A stretch of DNA of 6,335 bases from Methylococcaceae bacterium (GTDB taxonomy: Bacteria; Pseudomonadota; Gammaproteobacteria; Methylococcales; Methylomonadaceae). Location of the stretch: contig JABFST010000272.1 in assembly GCA_013140465.1 (NCBI GenBank), positions 1 to 6,335 on the forward strand, read 5' to 3'. Under the pieces are notes generated by a model, which made no database searches, was not told where the DNA came from, and worked only from the letters and a program-made list of their open reading frames with translations. Within the stretch, counting starts at the first letter, position 1. Every line of letters starts with the position of its first letter. The position numbers were made by a program, and so were the translations under genes. Positions 1 through 6,335 of this stretch are shown here, one piece after another.

Positions 1-1715
1 GTCCAGTGTTGCGTGGTTTTGGCATAACACGCCAAAGCACCAGCACCTAAGCCGACACTGCCTATCACCCAATCGGCATCTTGGCTGTCATAGACCTTAA
101 ACAACTGCCCCATAGGCCCGGGGCGGCTGTAATAAGTCAGCGGGATTTGCGCCAAGGCGGCTGGCAAGCGTTGCGCACCGTGCTTGGTCGTGCCATGAAA
201 CAGCTCATGGTAGGTTTCAGCTTGCTGGTTTTCATCAGTCAAAACGCTTTCGCGCACCGCCAGCACGCCAAAAAAAGTGCGTTCCTGATACAGGGTATGC
301 GCAGACAAGCCATGCAAGCCCAAACTTAAGAAAATAATCGCCCCGGTCAGCAAGGCATAGGCAACAGGCCACGCTTTCACCAAAAAAGTGACCAGCGTTA
401 AGGCCAACAAGCTAATGACCAAGCCATCAAAATACACCAATAAATCGTCGCTGGCGGCATACAGCACCCATCCTGCCAGCAAGGGCAACAACGGTGCCAG
501 CATTTGGAGCCACAACGCTTTGCCTAGGGTAAAGTCCACGCCTGGGCGCAACAACAAAGCAGCGACGATCATCAGCGGATATTCGTAAATGCCATTAAAT
601 ATAAACGGCGCAACAAAAGTGTTAAACATGCCGCCTAGCATCCCTGCAAACGACATGATCAAATAGAATGTCGTCAAATAACGGGTATGGGGACGCTGCT
701 TGGCAAGCTCGCCATGACACACCATAATCGCAAAGAAAAACGCCAACAAATGCAAGGCCAAATACGCCCAATACGGCAAATCACCCGGATTGACAAACGC
801 ATAGGCAAGAAACGGCAACAGCACGATAGGTTGCAGTTTGACCATCAAGCCGTGTATGGGCGCATTCCACTTAGAGAAAACGATCACAAACGACAGCAAA
901 TACAAGGTTAAAGGAATAATCCACAACAGCGGCACCGAAGCAATATCGGTGCTGATGAAATTGGTCAAGCCCAGCAATAAGCTAGACGGCACTAACGCCA
1001 ACAGCAACCAATACAGTTTGCGGTAGCCGCTAGGCGCGGCAATCTCGGGTTCAGACTCGACCTGCGCAGCGCTGGCAATAGGCCGCGCACGCCACAGCAC
1101 CCCGGCACAGGCCGCCACCAACACGCACAAGACCACATAGCCGATACTCCAACTGGTTTTCTGATACGCCAAGCCCATACTCGGCTCTAACACAAACGGA
1201 TAACTCAGCAACGCCAACAAACTGCCAATATTGCTGGCGGCATACAAATAATAAGGGTCGTGGCTGGTGTGATGGCCGACTTGGGCAAACCATTTTTGGA
1301 TTAGCGGCGAGGTGGTGGAAACCACAAAAAACGGCAACCCAATGGCTACCAGCAACGTCCAAAACAACCAAAAGGTCGGATTGCTTTCGGTAGGTGGGGC
1401 AAGATTGTCGGGCAAAGCCACTGGCAACGCCAACAGGCTGACCGCTATCACGGCAATATGGACCAGCACTTGGCGGTGCGGGGACAGCCGCAAAGACAAG
1501 GCATGAGCATAGCCATAGCCCAAAAATAAGATGCTTTGGTAAAACACCATACAGGTGTTCCAAACGGCGGGAGAGCCACCCAACAAGGGCAACAACAGCT
1601 TGCCAAACAACGGTTGCAGGATAAACATGAGTGCCGCACTGATAAATAAAGTGCCGGCAAATAAGCTTATTAATAGGAATTGGCGGTTAGGTTTTGCTTC
1701 TGAAGAGTCGCGCAT
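1..1715 (-). CDS. Fused MFS-type membrane protein / spermidine synthase-like protein (3' end beyond window)
   Basis: The frame is open from an ATG at 1715 to the left edge, giving 571 residues with no stop. An in-frame TAA lies about 40 bases upstream and there is no other ATG between, so this start is well constrained although no clear Shine-Dalgarno precedes it. Residues about 12-470 are very hydrophobic with many membrane segments. They carry motifs I associate with the fused MFS/spermidine synthase family, such as STTSPLIQKWF (133-143) and DPYYLYAASNIGSLLALL (153-170). After the last membrane segment, ERTFFGVLAVRE (478-489), HGTTKHGAQ (507-515) and PLTYYSRPGPMGQLF (525-539) mark the start of a spermidine-synthase-like domain. 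VGLGAGAL (554-561) is its glycine-rich nucleotide-binding loop. The catalytic part lies outside the window, so aminopropyltransferase activity cannot be judged; many such fusions have no proven polyamine role. The family assignment is firm and the substrate is unknown. Confidence 0.88.
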   Translation of the reverse strand, partial: MRDSSEAKPNRQFLLISLFAGTLFISAALMFILQPLFGKLLLPLLGGSPAVWNTCMVFYQSILFLGYGYAHALSLRLSPHRQVLVHIAVIAVSLLALPVALPDNLAPPTESNPTFWLFWTLLVAIGLPFFVVSTTSPLIQKWFAQVGHHTSHDPYYLYAASNIGSLLALLSYPFVLEPSMGLAYQKTSWSIGYVVLCVLVAACAGVLWRARPIASAAQVESEPEIAAPSGYRKLYWLLLALVPSSLLLGLTNFISTDIASVPLLWIIPLTLYLLSFVIVFSKWNAPIHGLMVKLQPIVLLPFLAYAFVNPGDLPYWAYLALHLLAFFFAIMVCHGELAKQRPHTRYLTTFYLIMSFAGMLGGMFNTFVAPFIFNGIYEYPLMIVAALLLRPGVDFTLGKALWLQMLAPLLPLLAGWVLYAASDDLLVYFDGLVISLLALTLVTFLVKAWPVAYALLTGAIIFLSLGLHGLSAHTLYQERTFFGVLAVRESVLTDENQQAETYHELFHGTTKHGAQRLPAALAQIPLTYYSRPGPMGQLFKVYDSQDADWVIGSVGLGAGALACYAKTTQHW

Positions 1716-1759
1716 TATTGTTATTTTAGACTTTTTAGAGGGGTTGTTTTAGTGCGCTA

Positions 1760-1789
1760 ATAATAAAGCATTTAAAGTCTGGCGGGTAA
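1760..1789 (-). promoter_or_regulatory. Weak candidate promoter for the fused MFS/spermidine synthase-like gene
   Basis: In the 117-bp gap upstream of the 1715 start, the minus strand reads TATTAT at 1760-1765 (5 of 6 matches to the -10 consensus). TTACCC lies at 1784-1789 with an 18-base spacer, but this is only 3 of 6 for a -35 box. Initiation would fall near 1753, leaving a leader of roughly 38 bases. The gap is AT-rich, so this could be chance. I see no strong hairpin followed by a T-run after the upstream gene, so read-through transcription into this gene is also possible. Confidence 0.2.
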
Positions 1790-1832
1790 CTTCTAGTGGC
1801 GTATAGCCGCCCTAACCACAGTCGATAGCCCG

Positions 1833-2567
1833 CTAATGGCGGTTAGCTTCGATGACAGGCGGAAAATATTTGTCGGCATAATGGGCGGCTGGCAAGGGTT
1901 GGCTAAAGTAATACCCCTGAAAAACCTGGCCTCCGCGTTGCGTGAGAAAACTGAGCTGCTCGGCGGTTTCCACGCCTTCGAGTATAACCTCCAGCCCCAA
2001 ATGCCGCGCCATATCCATAGTCGCATCAACGATCACTACATCACTGGCATCGGTTAAAATGTCCTTCACAAACTTGCGGTCTATTTTTAAGCTGTCTATA
2101 GGCAATTGTTGTAGGCACAACAACGAAGAATACCCCGTGCCAAACTTATCGACCGCAATACTGATGCCCAACGCCTTAAGGGCCGCCATTTTGGCTTGGG
2201 TGTCTTTAATATCACTAATCAACACCTGCTCAGTCACTTCAATACCCAACAACTCAGGGCTAATCGCGCTGCTGTCCAAGGCGTGCTGCACCTGCTGGAC
2301 AAAATCAGGCTGCCTGAATTGACGCACACTGACATTCACAAATATGCGCGGCTCGGCAATACCCGCATCTTGCCATGCCTTAATTTGGTTGCACGCCTCC
2401 AACAACACCCAACGGCCTATTTCCACAATCAGATTGCTTTCTTCGGCAATAGGCAAAAACGCCATCGGCAGCAACGTGCCTTTCTCCCGGTCTTCCCAGC
2501 GGATCAGCGCTTCGGCGCTACGCACCGTTGCATTTGCCGCGACTTGCGCTTGTGCGCTTGGTAACAT
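1833..2567 (-). pseudogene. EAL-domain remnant: C-terminal c-di-GMP phosphodiesterase half of the frameshifted GGDEF-EAL gene
   Basis: This frame encodes a nearly complete EAL domain, the fold that hydrolyses cyclic-di-GMP to pGpG. Numbering from the ATG at 2567, the following are visible: EAL at 19-21, NVSVRQF (78-84), IEVTE (109-113), VDKFGTGYSS (139-148), LKID (160-163), EGVET (197-201) and FQGYYFSQPLP (216-226). Most metal- and substrate-binding positions are kept. The usual second aspartate of the DDFGTGYSS motif is lysine here (K141), so activity is uncertain. The first residues of the EAL domain are encoded in the upstream frame: the cyclase reading frame ends FILCYQA just before the duplication, which continues naturally as QVAANATV here. 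The ATG at 2567 has no Shine-Dalgarno and lies inside the cyclase frame 60 bases before that frame's stop, so independent translation seems unlikely. The stop is TAG at 1833-1835. I read it as the detached 3' part of one gene, not a separate gene. Confidence 0.85.
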
Positions 2568-5389
2568 AAAATAAAGCGGCTGTTGTCTATGGCCTTTTTG
2601 ATGTCGTGTTCCAGCATCAAGCGCAAATTGGCGGCTTCCTGCATACTGGGGTGAAAAAAGCTGATGGTGTTGCGCCCACTGGCTTTGGAGCGGTACATCG
2701 CGGTGTCGGCCTGTTGCAGAATCACTTCGGGGCTATCGTGGTGTTCTGGAAACAAGGCGATGCCTATACTCGTTGACAACTGATGTTCGTAATGGCCCAA
2801 CATAAACGGTTGATTAAGACAGGTTTTGATTTTTTCGGCAACCGCGCCCGCCTGATCAGCCGCAATTGCCAAGGTGTCCGCGTTAGCGTGCAATAACACC
2901 ACGAACTCATCACCGCCTAAACGCGCTGGCGTGTCTTCTTTTCTAAGCACCGACAGCAATCGGTTGGCAACCTGGACCAACAACTCATCGCCCACCAAAT
3001 GGCCTTTGGCATCATTTAGCAACTTAAAGAAATCCAGATCCAAAAATATCACCGCGCCATAGTGTTGTTGCCTGAGGGCATCGGACAATTCTTGGTTAAA
3101 ACGGTCCAATAACAGGCGGCGGTTAGGCAACTGGGTCAAGGGATCATAAAACGCCAAGGCATGTATCCGGCCTTCGGCATCTTTTTTTTCAGTGATGTCG
3201 GAAAACACCCCGACATAATAGCCCAATTCTTGATCGGCATTTTTAACCGCCGTAATCGCCAGCCATTCGGGATACAACTCGCCGTTTTGGCGGCGGTTCC
3301 ATAATTCACCCTCGTAATGCCCTTGGCTGGACAATTGCTGCCAAAGTGCTTGGTAAAACGCCTTGTTATGCCGCCCAGAACTCAGTATGCGCGGATTTTT
3401 ACCTAGCACTTGCTCTTGGCTATAACCCGTGATTTCGGTGAAGGCTTTATTGACGCGCAAGATATTGGCATCTTTATCGGTAATCATAATGCCTTGCTGG
3501 CTTTCAAACGTCGTCGCCGCCAAATGCAACTGTTCTTCGGCAATTTTTTGCCGTGTAATGTCAATCATAAAGCCAAACAATTCCGTCACCACGTCATTTT
3601 CGCGGGTTACGTCAACAAAGTTGCGTAACCATACGCTGCGCCCGTCAGCAGCAATCATGCGAAATTCCACTTCGTGGTTGATGGGTTTGCTGATAAAACT
3701 CGGACGCAAAGACATAATATTCTCGCGGTCGTCCTTGTGGAGATGGTGCTTGCAAAAGTCGGCATCATTCAGCCATTGTTCAATAGGGTAGCCCAACAGG
3801 CTTTCGGCTTCGTCACTGACAAACAAAAACCGTAAACTGACAGGATCGGCACGCCACACTATTGCCGATTGGCTTTGCACCAGCTTTCTAAACTGATGTT
3901 CGCTAGCCGCCAGTTGTTTATTGCGTAGGCTCAGTTCTTCGGTGCGCTTATCCACTTCCAGCCTGATCGACTCATTTTGTCCGGTCAACAATAACAGGCC
4001 AATACTGACAAAACTGATTAAAAACCCGCTACCCAGCAATAACTGCCAACCCGACTGGGAATAATAAACCGCCAAAAACTGCGGATCGGGCCCTACCGCC
4101 ATCAGCCATTGTTGCTTATCCAAACGGATAAAAAAATGCTCGGTCAAGCCCAACTGGTCGTATGTCTCAGCGTGGTTTTGTGATTGGAACAGTGGCTCAG
4201 GCTGGTCATTGACGATACCAGTAATAGTGACCGACAAATGCCCCGCCAATGCCGGCCCCATATATGCGGCAATAAAGCTTTTGATGTCTATGGTTTCAGC
4301 CACCATGCCAATCAGGCAATGGCAACTGTCCGCCGCCGTCGCGATGACCGGAAACAAAATCAACAAACTGTGCTTACCCATTACCGTCAAAGGGCGGGTG
4401 GTCACTATATGTTTTTTGGCAAGCTCGGCTAGCCCAGAAAAATCACGGCTTTGCCCGACCAGTGGCGAAGTGGCGAAATAGCGGTTGTGGAATTCAGGCA
4501 AGGTATTGGGATGTTGCACACTGAGCCAATCCAGGCGCATCACATCGTGATGTTGGTTAAAAATATGCTGGGCAAAGCGCAAAAAATCCGCCTCATGCAC
4601 CTCATTTTGCGGCCCCAACAAAAACTTTTGCTGCTCTAAGGCATTTAGATGCTGCGCATAGCCTTGCTGAAACGCGTCGCTTAGCAAACTACCCTGTTTA
4701 TGGATGATTTTACCCAAACGCCCCGCTTCATAATGCTGCACCCAAAGACACGCGGTACCCGCCAGCAGCAACAGGCCGCACAAAGGCACGCCCATCGTGC
4801 TTAAGCGTTGCCGCCATATCCGTTGGGAACGGTCAAACACAATAAAAAATAACGGCGTAAACACCACAACGCCGGTACACTGGCCTAACCAAAGGCTCAG
4901 AAACGAAAACACCAGCGCCTGTTCGCCGACAAAATGGGTCAGCACCAAGCCATACACGCTCAGCAAAGCCGGAAAAAAACTGGCAACAGGCCCTGCCAAC
5001 ACAAAAAACCACACTGTTAGACGGTAGTCCATCAACGGATTGGGATATTGCGCATAATCCTTGACCAACATACTGCCCAACCACGCTTGGATGACACTCG
5101 TGATGGGGTACAAAAACAGCACTAGCAACTCGGTAGGCGATGCCAGTAACGCTGCCCACGGCTGGCTCAACGGATGCAACAACAATTCCGCCAGCGCCAC
5201 ACCCGGCAACACCCGATAACCCCACAGCAACAATGCCGCCAAAGCAATACCTGCGGGCGGCCAAACCGCAATTGCATAACTGGGCGCAAAAGCCAACACC
5301 CACAACGCCAATTTACCCGTCACAAAATACAGCACGGCAGTCACTAACACTTGCTTAACAATTGGCTTAGGTATCATCGTCAAGTGCAT
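2504..5389 (-). CDS. Membrane sensor diguanylate cyclase (MASE1-CHASE-like-PAS-PAS-GGDEF), truncated before its EAL domain by a frameshift
   Basis: A 961-residue protein predicted to make cyclic-di-GMP from two GTP at the inner membrane. The order is: MASE1-like membrane sensor (about 10-205, with AVWPPAGIALAALLLWG at 41-57); periplasmic CHASE-like region (about 218-440, DWLSVQHP at 287-294); membrane helix (about 448-469); charged linker (473-500); PAS with PAC (about 503-615); second PAS (about 625-735, NKAFTEITGYS at 647-657, ending FSDITEKK at 729-736); GGDEF domain (about 742-910). The cyclase looks active: D784, N792 and D801 match metal- and guanine-binding positions, GGDEF is at 825-829, and RKED (816-819) five residues before it is an intact RxxD product-inhibition site. 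The ATG at 5389 is favoured because AAGGA lies at 5399-5403, nine bases upstream; the ATG at residue 5 is the alternative. From about residue 946 the frame diverges into a basic tail ending at TGA 2504-2506. The duplication at 2545-2560 causes this; without it the protein would be a 1182-residue GGDEF-EAL enzyme. Confidence 0.93.
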   Translation of the reverse strand: MHLTMIPKPIVKQVLVTAVLYFVTGKLALWVLAFAPSYAIAVWPPAGIALAALLLWGYRVLPGVALAELLLHPLSQPWAALLASPTELLVLFLYPITSVIQAWLGSMLVKDYAQYPNPLMDYRLTVWFFVLAGPVASFFPALLSVYGLVLTHFVGEQALVFSFLSLWLGQCTGVVVFTPLFFIVFDRSQRIWRQRLSTMGVPLCGLLLLAGTACLWVQHYEAGRLGKIIHKQGSLLSDAFQQGYAQHLNALEQQKFLLGPQNEVHEADFLRFAQHIFNQHHDVMRLDWLSVQHPNTLPEFHNRYFATSPLVGQSRDFSGLAELAKKHIVTTRPLTVMGKHSLLILFPVIATAADSCHCLIGMVAETIDIKSFIAAYMGPALAGHLSVTITGIVNDQPEPLFQSQNHAETYDQLGLTEHFFIRLDKQQWLMAVGPDPQFLAVYYSQSGWQLLLGSGFLISFVSIGLLLLTGQNESIRLEVDKRTEELSLRNKQLAASEHQFRKLVQSQSAIVWRADPVSLRFLFVSDEAESLLGYPIEQWLNDADFCKHHLHKDDRENIMSLRPSFISKPINHEVEFRMIAADGRSVWLRNFVDVTRENDVVTELFGFMIDITRQKIAEEQLHLAATTFESQQGIMITDKDANILRVNKAFTEITGYSQEQVLGKNPRILSSGRHNKAFYQALWQQLSSQGHYEGELWNRRQNGELYPEWLAITAVKNADQELGYYVGVFSDITEKKDAEGRIHALAFYDPLTQLPNRRLLLDRFNQELSDALRQQHYGAVIFLDLDFFKLLNDAKGHLVGDELLVQVANRLLSVLRKEDTPARLGGDEFVVLLHANADTLAIAADQAGAVAEKIKTCLNQPFMLGHYEHQLSTSIGIALFPEHHDSPEVILQQADTAMYRSKASGRNTISFFHPSMQEAANLRLMLEHDIKKAIDNSRFILCYQAHKRKSRQMQRCVAPKR
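2545..2560. repeat. Exact 8-bp tandem duplication (two copies of TGCGCTTG) that frameshifts the GGDEF-EAL gene
   Basis: The plus strand carries TGCGCTTG at 2545-2552 and again at 2553-2560; in the coding sense this is CAAGCGCA twice. With one copy removed the coding sense reads CAA GCG CAA GTC GCG, that is Gln-Ala-Gln-Val-Ala, the usual kind of EAL-domain entry. The GGDEF and EAL frames then join into one reading frame of 3549 bases (1183 codons including the stop). The flanking bases do not extend the repeat, so there are exactly two units. Confidence 0.95.
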
Positions 5390-5398
5390 GGCTGACCG

Positions 5399-5403
5399 TC
5401 CTT
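5399..5403 (-). promoter_or_regulatory. Shine-Dalgarno for the sensor diguanylate cyclase gene
   Basis: On the minus strand AAGGA sits nine bases before the ATG at 5389. It is the only good ribosome-binding site near the candidate starts and supports residue 1 over the methionine at residue 5, which would leave a spacing of about 21 bases. Confidence 0.6.
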
Positions 5404-5445
5404 ATGGAATGCGCTGTTAGGCGTTGGCAAATAACTGAAAAGTGT

Positions 5446-5482
5446 ATTTTAATTCTATAGCCACCGCACTAAAAATTTGCAT
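5446..5482 (-). promoter_or_regulatory. AT-rich candidate promoter region for the sensor diguanylate cyclase gene
   Basis: The minus strand reads TATAGAATTAAAAT across 5446-5459. It contains two overlapping -10-like hexamers: TAAAAT at 5446-5451 (5 of 6) and TATAGA at 5454-5459 (4 of 6). The sequences 17 bases upstream of either do not resemble a good -35 box, so this is only a candidate. Initiation here would give a leader of about 50 bases that includes the AAGGA ribosome-binding site. A second minus-strand possibility further upstream is TTGTAA-N18-TAATAT (5541-5570). Confidence 0.25.
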
Positions 5483-5562
5483 ACCCGGCACACCAAGCCT
5501 TGCCCTTTCAGACTAAGGCAACACCTCCTAGATTTTGCCGATATTAGGATTTTGGGCGCAAG

Positions 5563-5571
5563 TGTTACAAT
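5563..5571 (+). promoter_or_regulatory. Candidate extended -10 promoter element for the ABC exporter gene
   Basis: The plus strand reads TGTTACAAT, a TG-N extension followed by TACAAT (5 of 6 to the -10 consensus). Initiation near 5578 would leave a leader of about 20 bases before the ATG at 5599. The -35 region is poor (TTAGGA at 5544-5549, 16-base spacer), which extended -10 promoters can tolerate. The element lies inside GTGT-N8-ACAC (5562-5577), a weak inverted repeat that might bind a regulator but could be chance. Confidence 0.35.
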
Positions 5572-5598
5572 TGACACCACAATCAAACAACACTTACT

Positions 5599-6335
5599 AT
5601 GCCTGTGCAAGCACCCGCCACCAAACCCACCTACAACTGGAAAAGCATTTACCAAATTGCTTTAGAGCATAAAAAAAACCTGATTTTTTCCCACATCATT
5701 GCCGTATTGGCGATGGTCGTCAGCGTGCCAGTCCCTTTGTTTATGCCGCTGCTGGTCGATGAAGTGTTGCTTAACAAACCTGGCGCCACTATCGGCATCA
5801 TAAACCAGTTTTTCCCTGTGCACTGGCATCAGCCTATTTTGTACATTAGCGTCATTTTATTGGTCAGTTTGCTGTTGCGGATAATTTCGCTGGTTTTCAA
5901 CATCATCCAAGCCCGCCATTTTTCGTGCATATCTAAAGATATAGTGTTCCGTATCCGCACCCACCTGATAGGCCATCTACAAACCATTTCCATGTCAGAA
6001 TACGAAAGCTTGGGCACAGGCACTGTAGTCACGCATCTGGTGAAAGACTTGGACACGATAGACGCATTTATCGGCACGACCGTCAGCAAATTGCTGGTCG
6101 CCATCTTAACCATCATCGGCACTGCCGTGATTTTGTTATGGATGCACTGGCAGCTAGGCTTGTTCATCTTGCTGCTCAACCCCGTGGTGATTTATTTGAC
6201 GCGGGCGGTCGGCGGTCGTGTTAAAGACCTCAAGTCCAAAGAAAACGCCGCTTACGAAGTGTTCCAACAAGCCCTGACCGAAACCCTAGAAGCCATCCAC
6301 CAAATCCGTGCCAGCAACCGAGAACAGTATTATTG
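5599..6335 (+). CDS. ABC exporter transmembrane domain, N-terminal part (3' end beyond window)
   Basis: The frame is open from the ATG at 5599 to the right edge, giving 245 residues. An in-frame TGA at 5572-5574 with no other ATG after it makes 5599 the first usable start, although no Shine-Dalgarno precedes it. The sequence resembles the membrane domain of type IV (MsbA-like) ABC exporters. Helices are expected at about 28-52, 80-103, 160-182 and 184-204. FMPLLVDEVLLNK (48-60) matches the region after the first helix in this family. Around 105-160 (ARHFSCISKDIVFRIRTHL onward, then LGTGTVVTHLVKDLDTID) is the usual first cytoplasmic helical extension. ETLEAIHQIRASNRE (228-242) fits the second cytoplasmic extension. 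The ATPase domain, with Walker A, Walker B and the signature motif, would follow outside the window, so whether it is fused is inferred. The substrate cannot be told from this half. It is transcribed away from the cyclase gene. Confidence 0.87.
   Translation, partial: MPVQAPATKPTYNWKSIYQIALEHKKNLIFSHIIAVLAMVVSVPVPLFMPLLVDEVLLNKPGATIGIINQFFPVHWHQPILYISVILLVSLLLRIISLVFNIIQARHFSCISKDIVFRIRTHLIGHLQTISMSEYESLGTGTVVTHLVKDLDTIDAFIGTTVSKLLVAILTIIGTAVILLWMHWQLGLFILLLNPVVIYLTRAVGGRVKDLKSKENAAYEVFQQALTETLEAIHQIRASNREQYY

Noticed and set aside
1051..1660. Minus-strand open frames of 170 and 70 codons inside the fused MFS/spermidine synthase-like gene
   Set aside because: They are in other frames of a clearly coding stretch whose own frame is open over 571 codons and matches a known family; these are shadows.
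1801..1832. Possible terminator after the EAL frame (GGCG-GCTATA-CGCC on the minus strand)
   Set aside because: The stem is only four pairs and no T-run follows, so an intrinsic terminator is not supported.
1681..1846. 10-bp direct repeat TGGCGGTTAG at 1681-1690 and 1837-1846, with nine of its bases again near 3118-3126
   Set aside because: All copies lie in coding sequence and encode Asn-Arg with the same codons (PNRQ, ANRH, PNRR). Shared codon use explains the match; there is no sign of mobile-element ends.
2504..2567. Programmed ribosomal frameshifting joining the GGDEF and EAL frames
   Set aside because: A -1 slip would rejoin the frames, but the overlap contains no slippery heptamer or A/T run and no evident downstream structure. 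The exact 8-bp duplication explains the shift better.
5455..5655. Minus-strand 66-residue open frame across the divergent intergenic region
   Set aside because: It overlaps the start of the ABC exporter gene, has low-complexity composition (Gly, Cys, Val), no ribosome-binding site at its ATG and no recognisable motif.
5829..6179. Minus-strand 116-codon open frame opposite the ABC exporter
   Set aside because: It is antisense to a well-supported membrane-domain coding region, and its residues show no recognisable domain.

Overview
The window looks like chromosomal DNA from a Gram-negative proteobacterium. The base composition is balanced, coding is dense, and the families present (fused MFS/spermidine-synthase protein, MASE1-type GGDEF/EAL regulator, ABC exporter) suit an environmental gammaproteobacterium. 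A methanotroph-like lineage would fit, but that is an impression and not a demonstration. I found no tRNA or rRNA gene, transposon, phage gene or CRISPR array.

Layout: (1) 1-1715, minus strand: N-terminal 571 residues of a multi-spanning membrane protein that continues into a spermidine-synthase-like methyltransferase fold; its 3' end lies off the left edge. (2) 1716-1832: a short gap with a weak promoter candidate and no convincing terminator. (3) 1833-5389, minus strand: one large cyclic-di-GMP signalling gene, ordered MASE1, CHASE-like sensor, TM, PAS, PAS, GGDEF, EAL. An exact 8-bp tandem duplication at 2545-2560 splits it into a 961-residue sensor/diguanylate cyclase and an out-of-frame EAL phosphodiesterase remnant. 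(4) 5390-5598: a divergent intergenic region. (5) 5599 to the right edge, plus strand: N-terminal 245 residues of an ABC exporter, comprising most of the transmembrane domain.

The three genes do not form an obvious pathway. The two minus-strand genes are collinear but 117 bp apart, and the exporter is transcribed divergently. The main observation is the 8-bp duplication. Deleting one copy restores a single 1182-residue reading frame, so this locus may be a recent knockout or a reversible on/off switch for the phosphodiesterase half of a bifunctional c-di-GMP enzyme. The cyclase half keeps every catalytic and inhibitory-site residue I could check. I saw no clearly new system beyond this.
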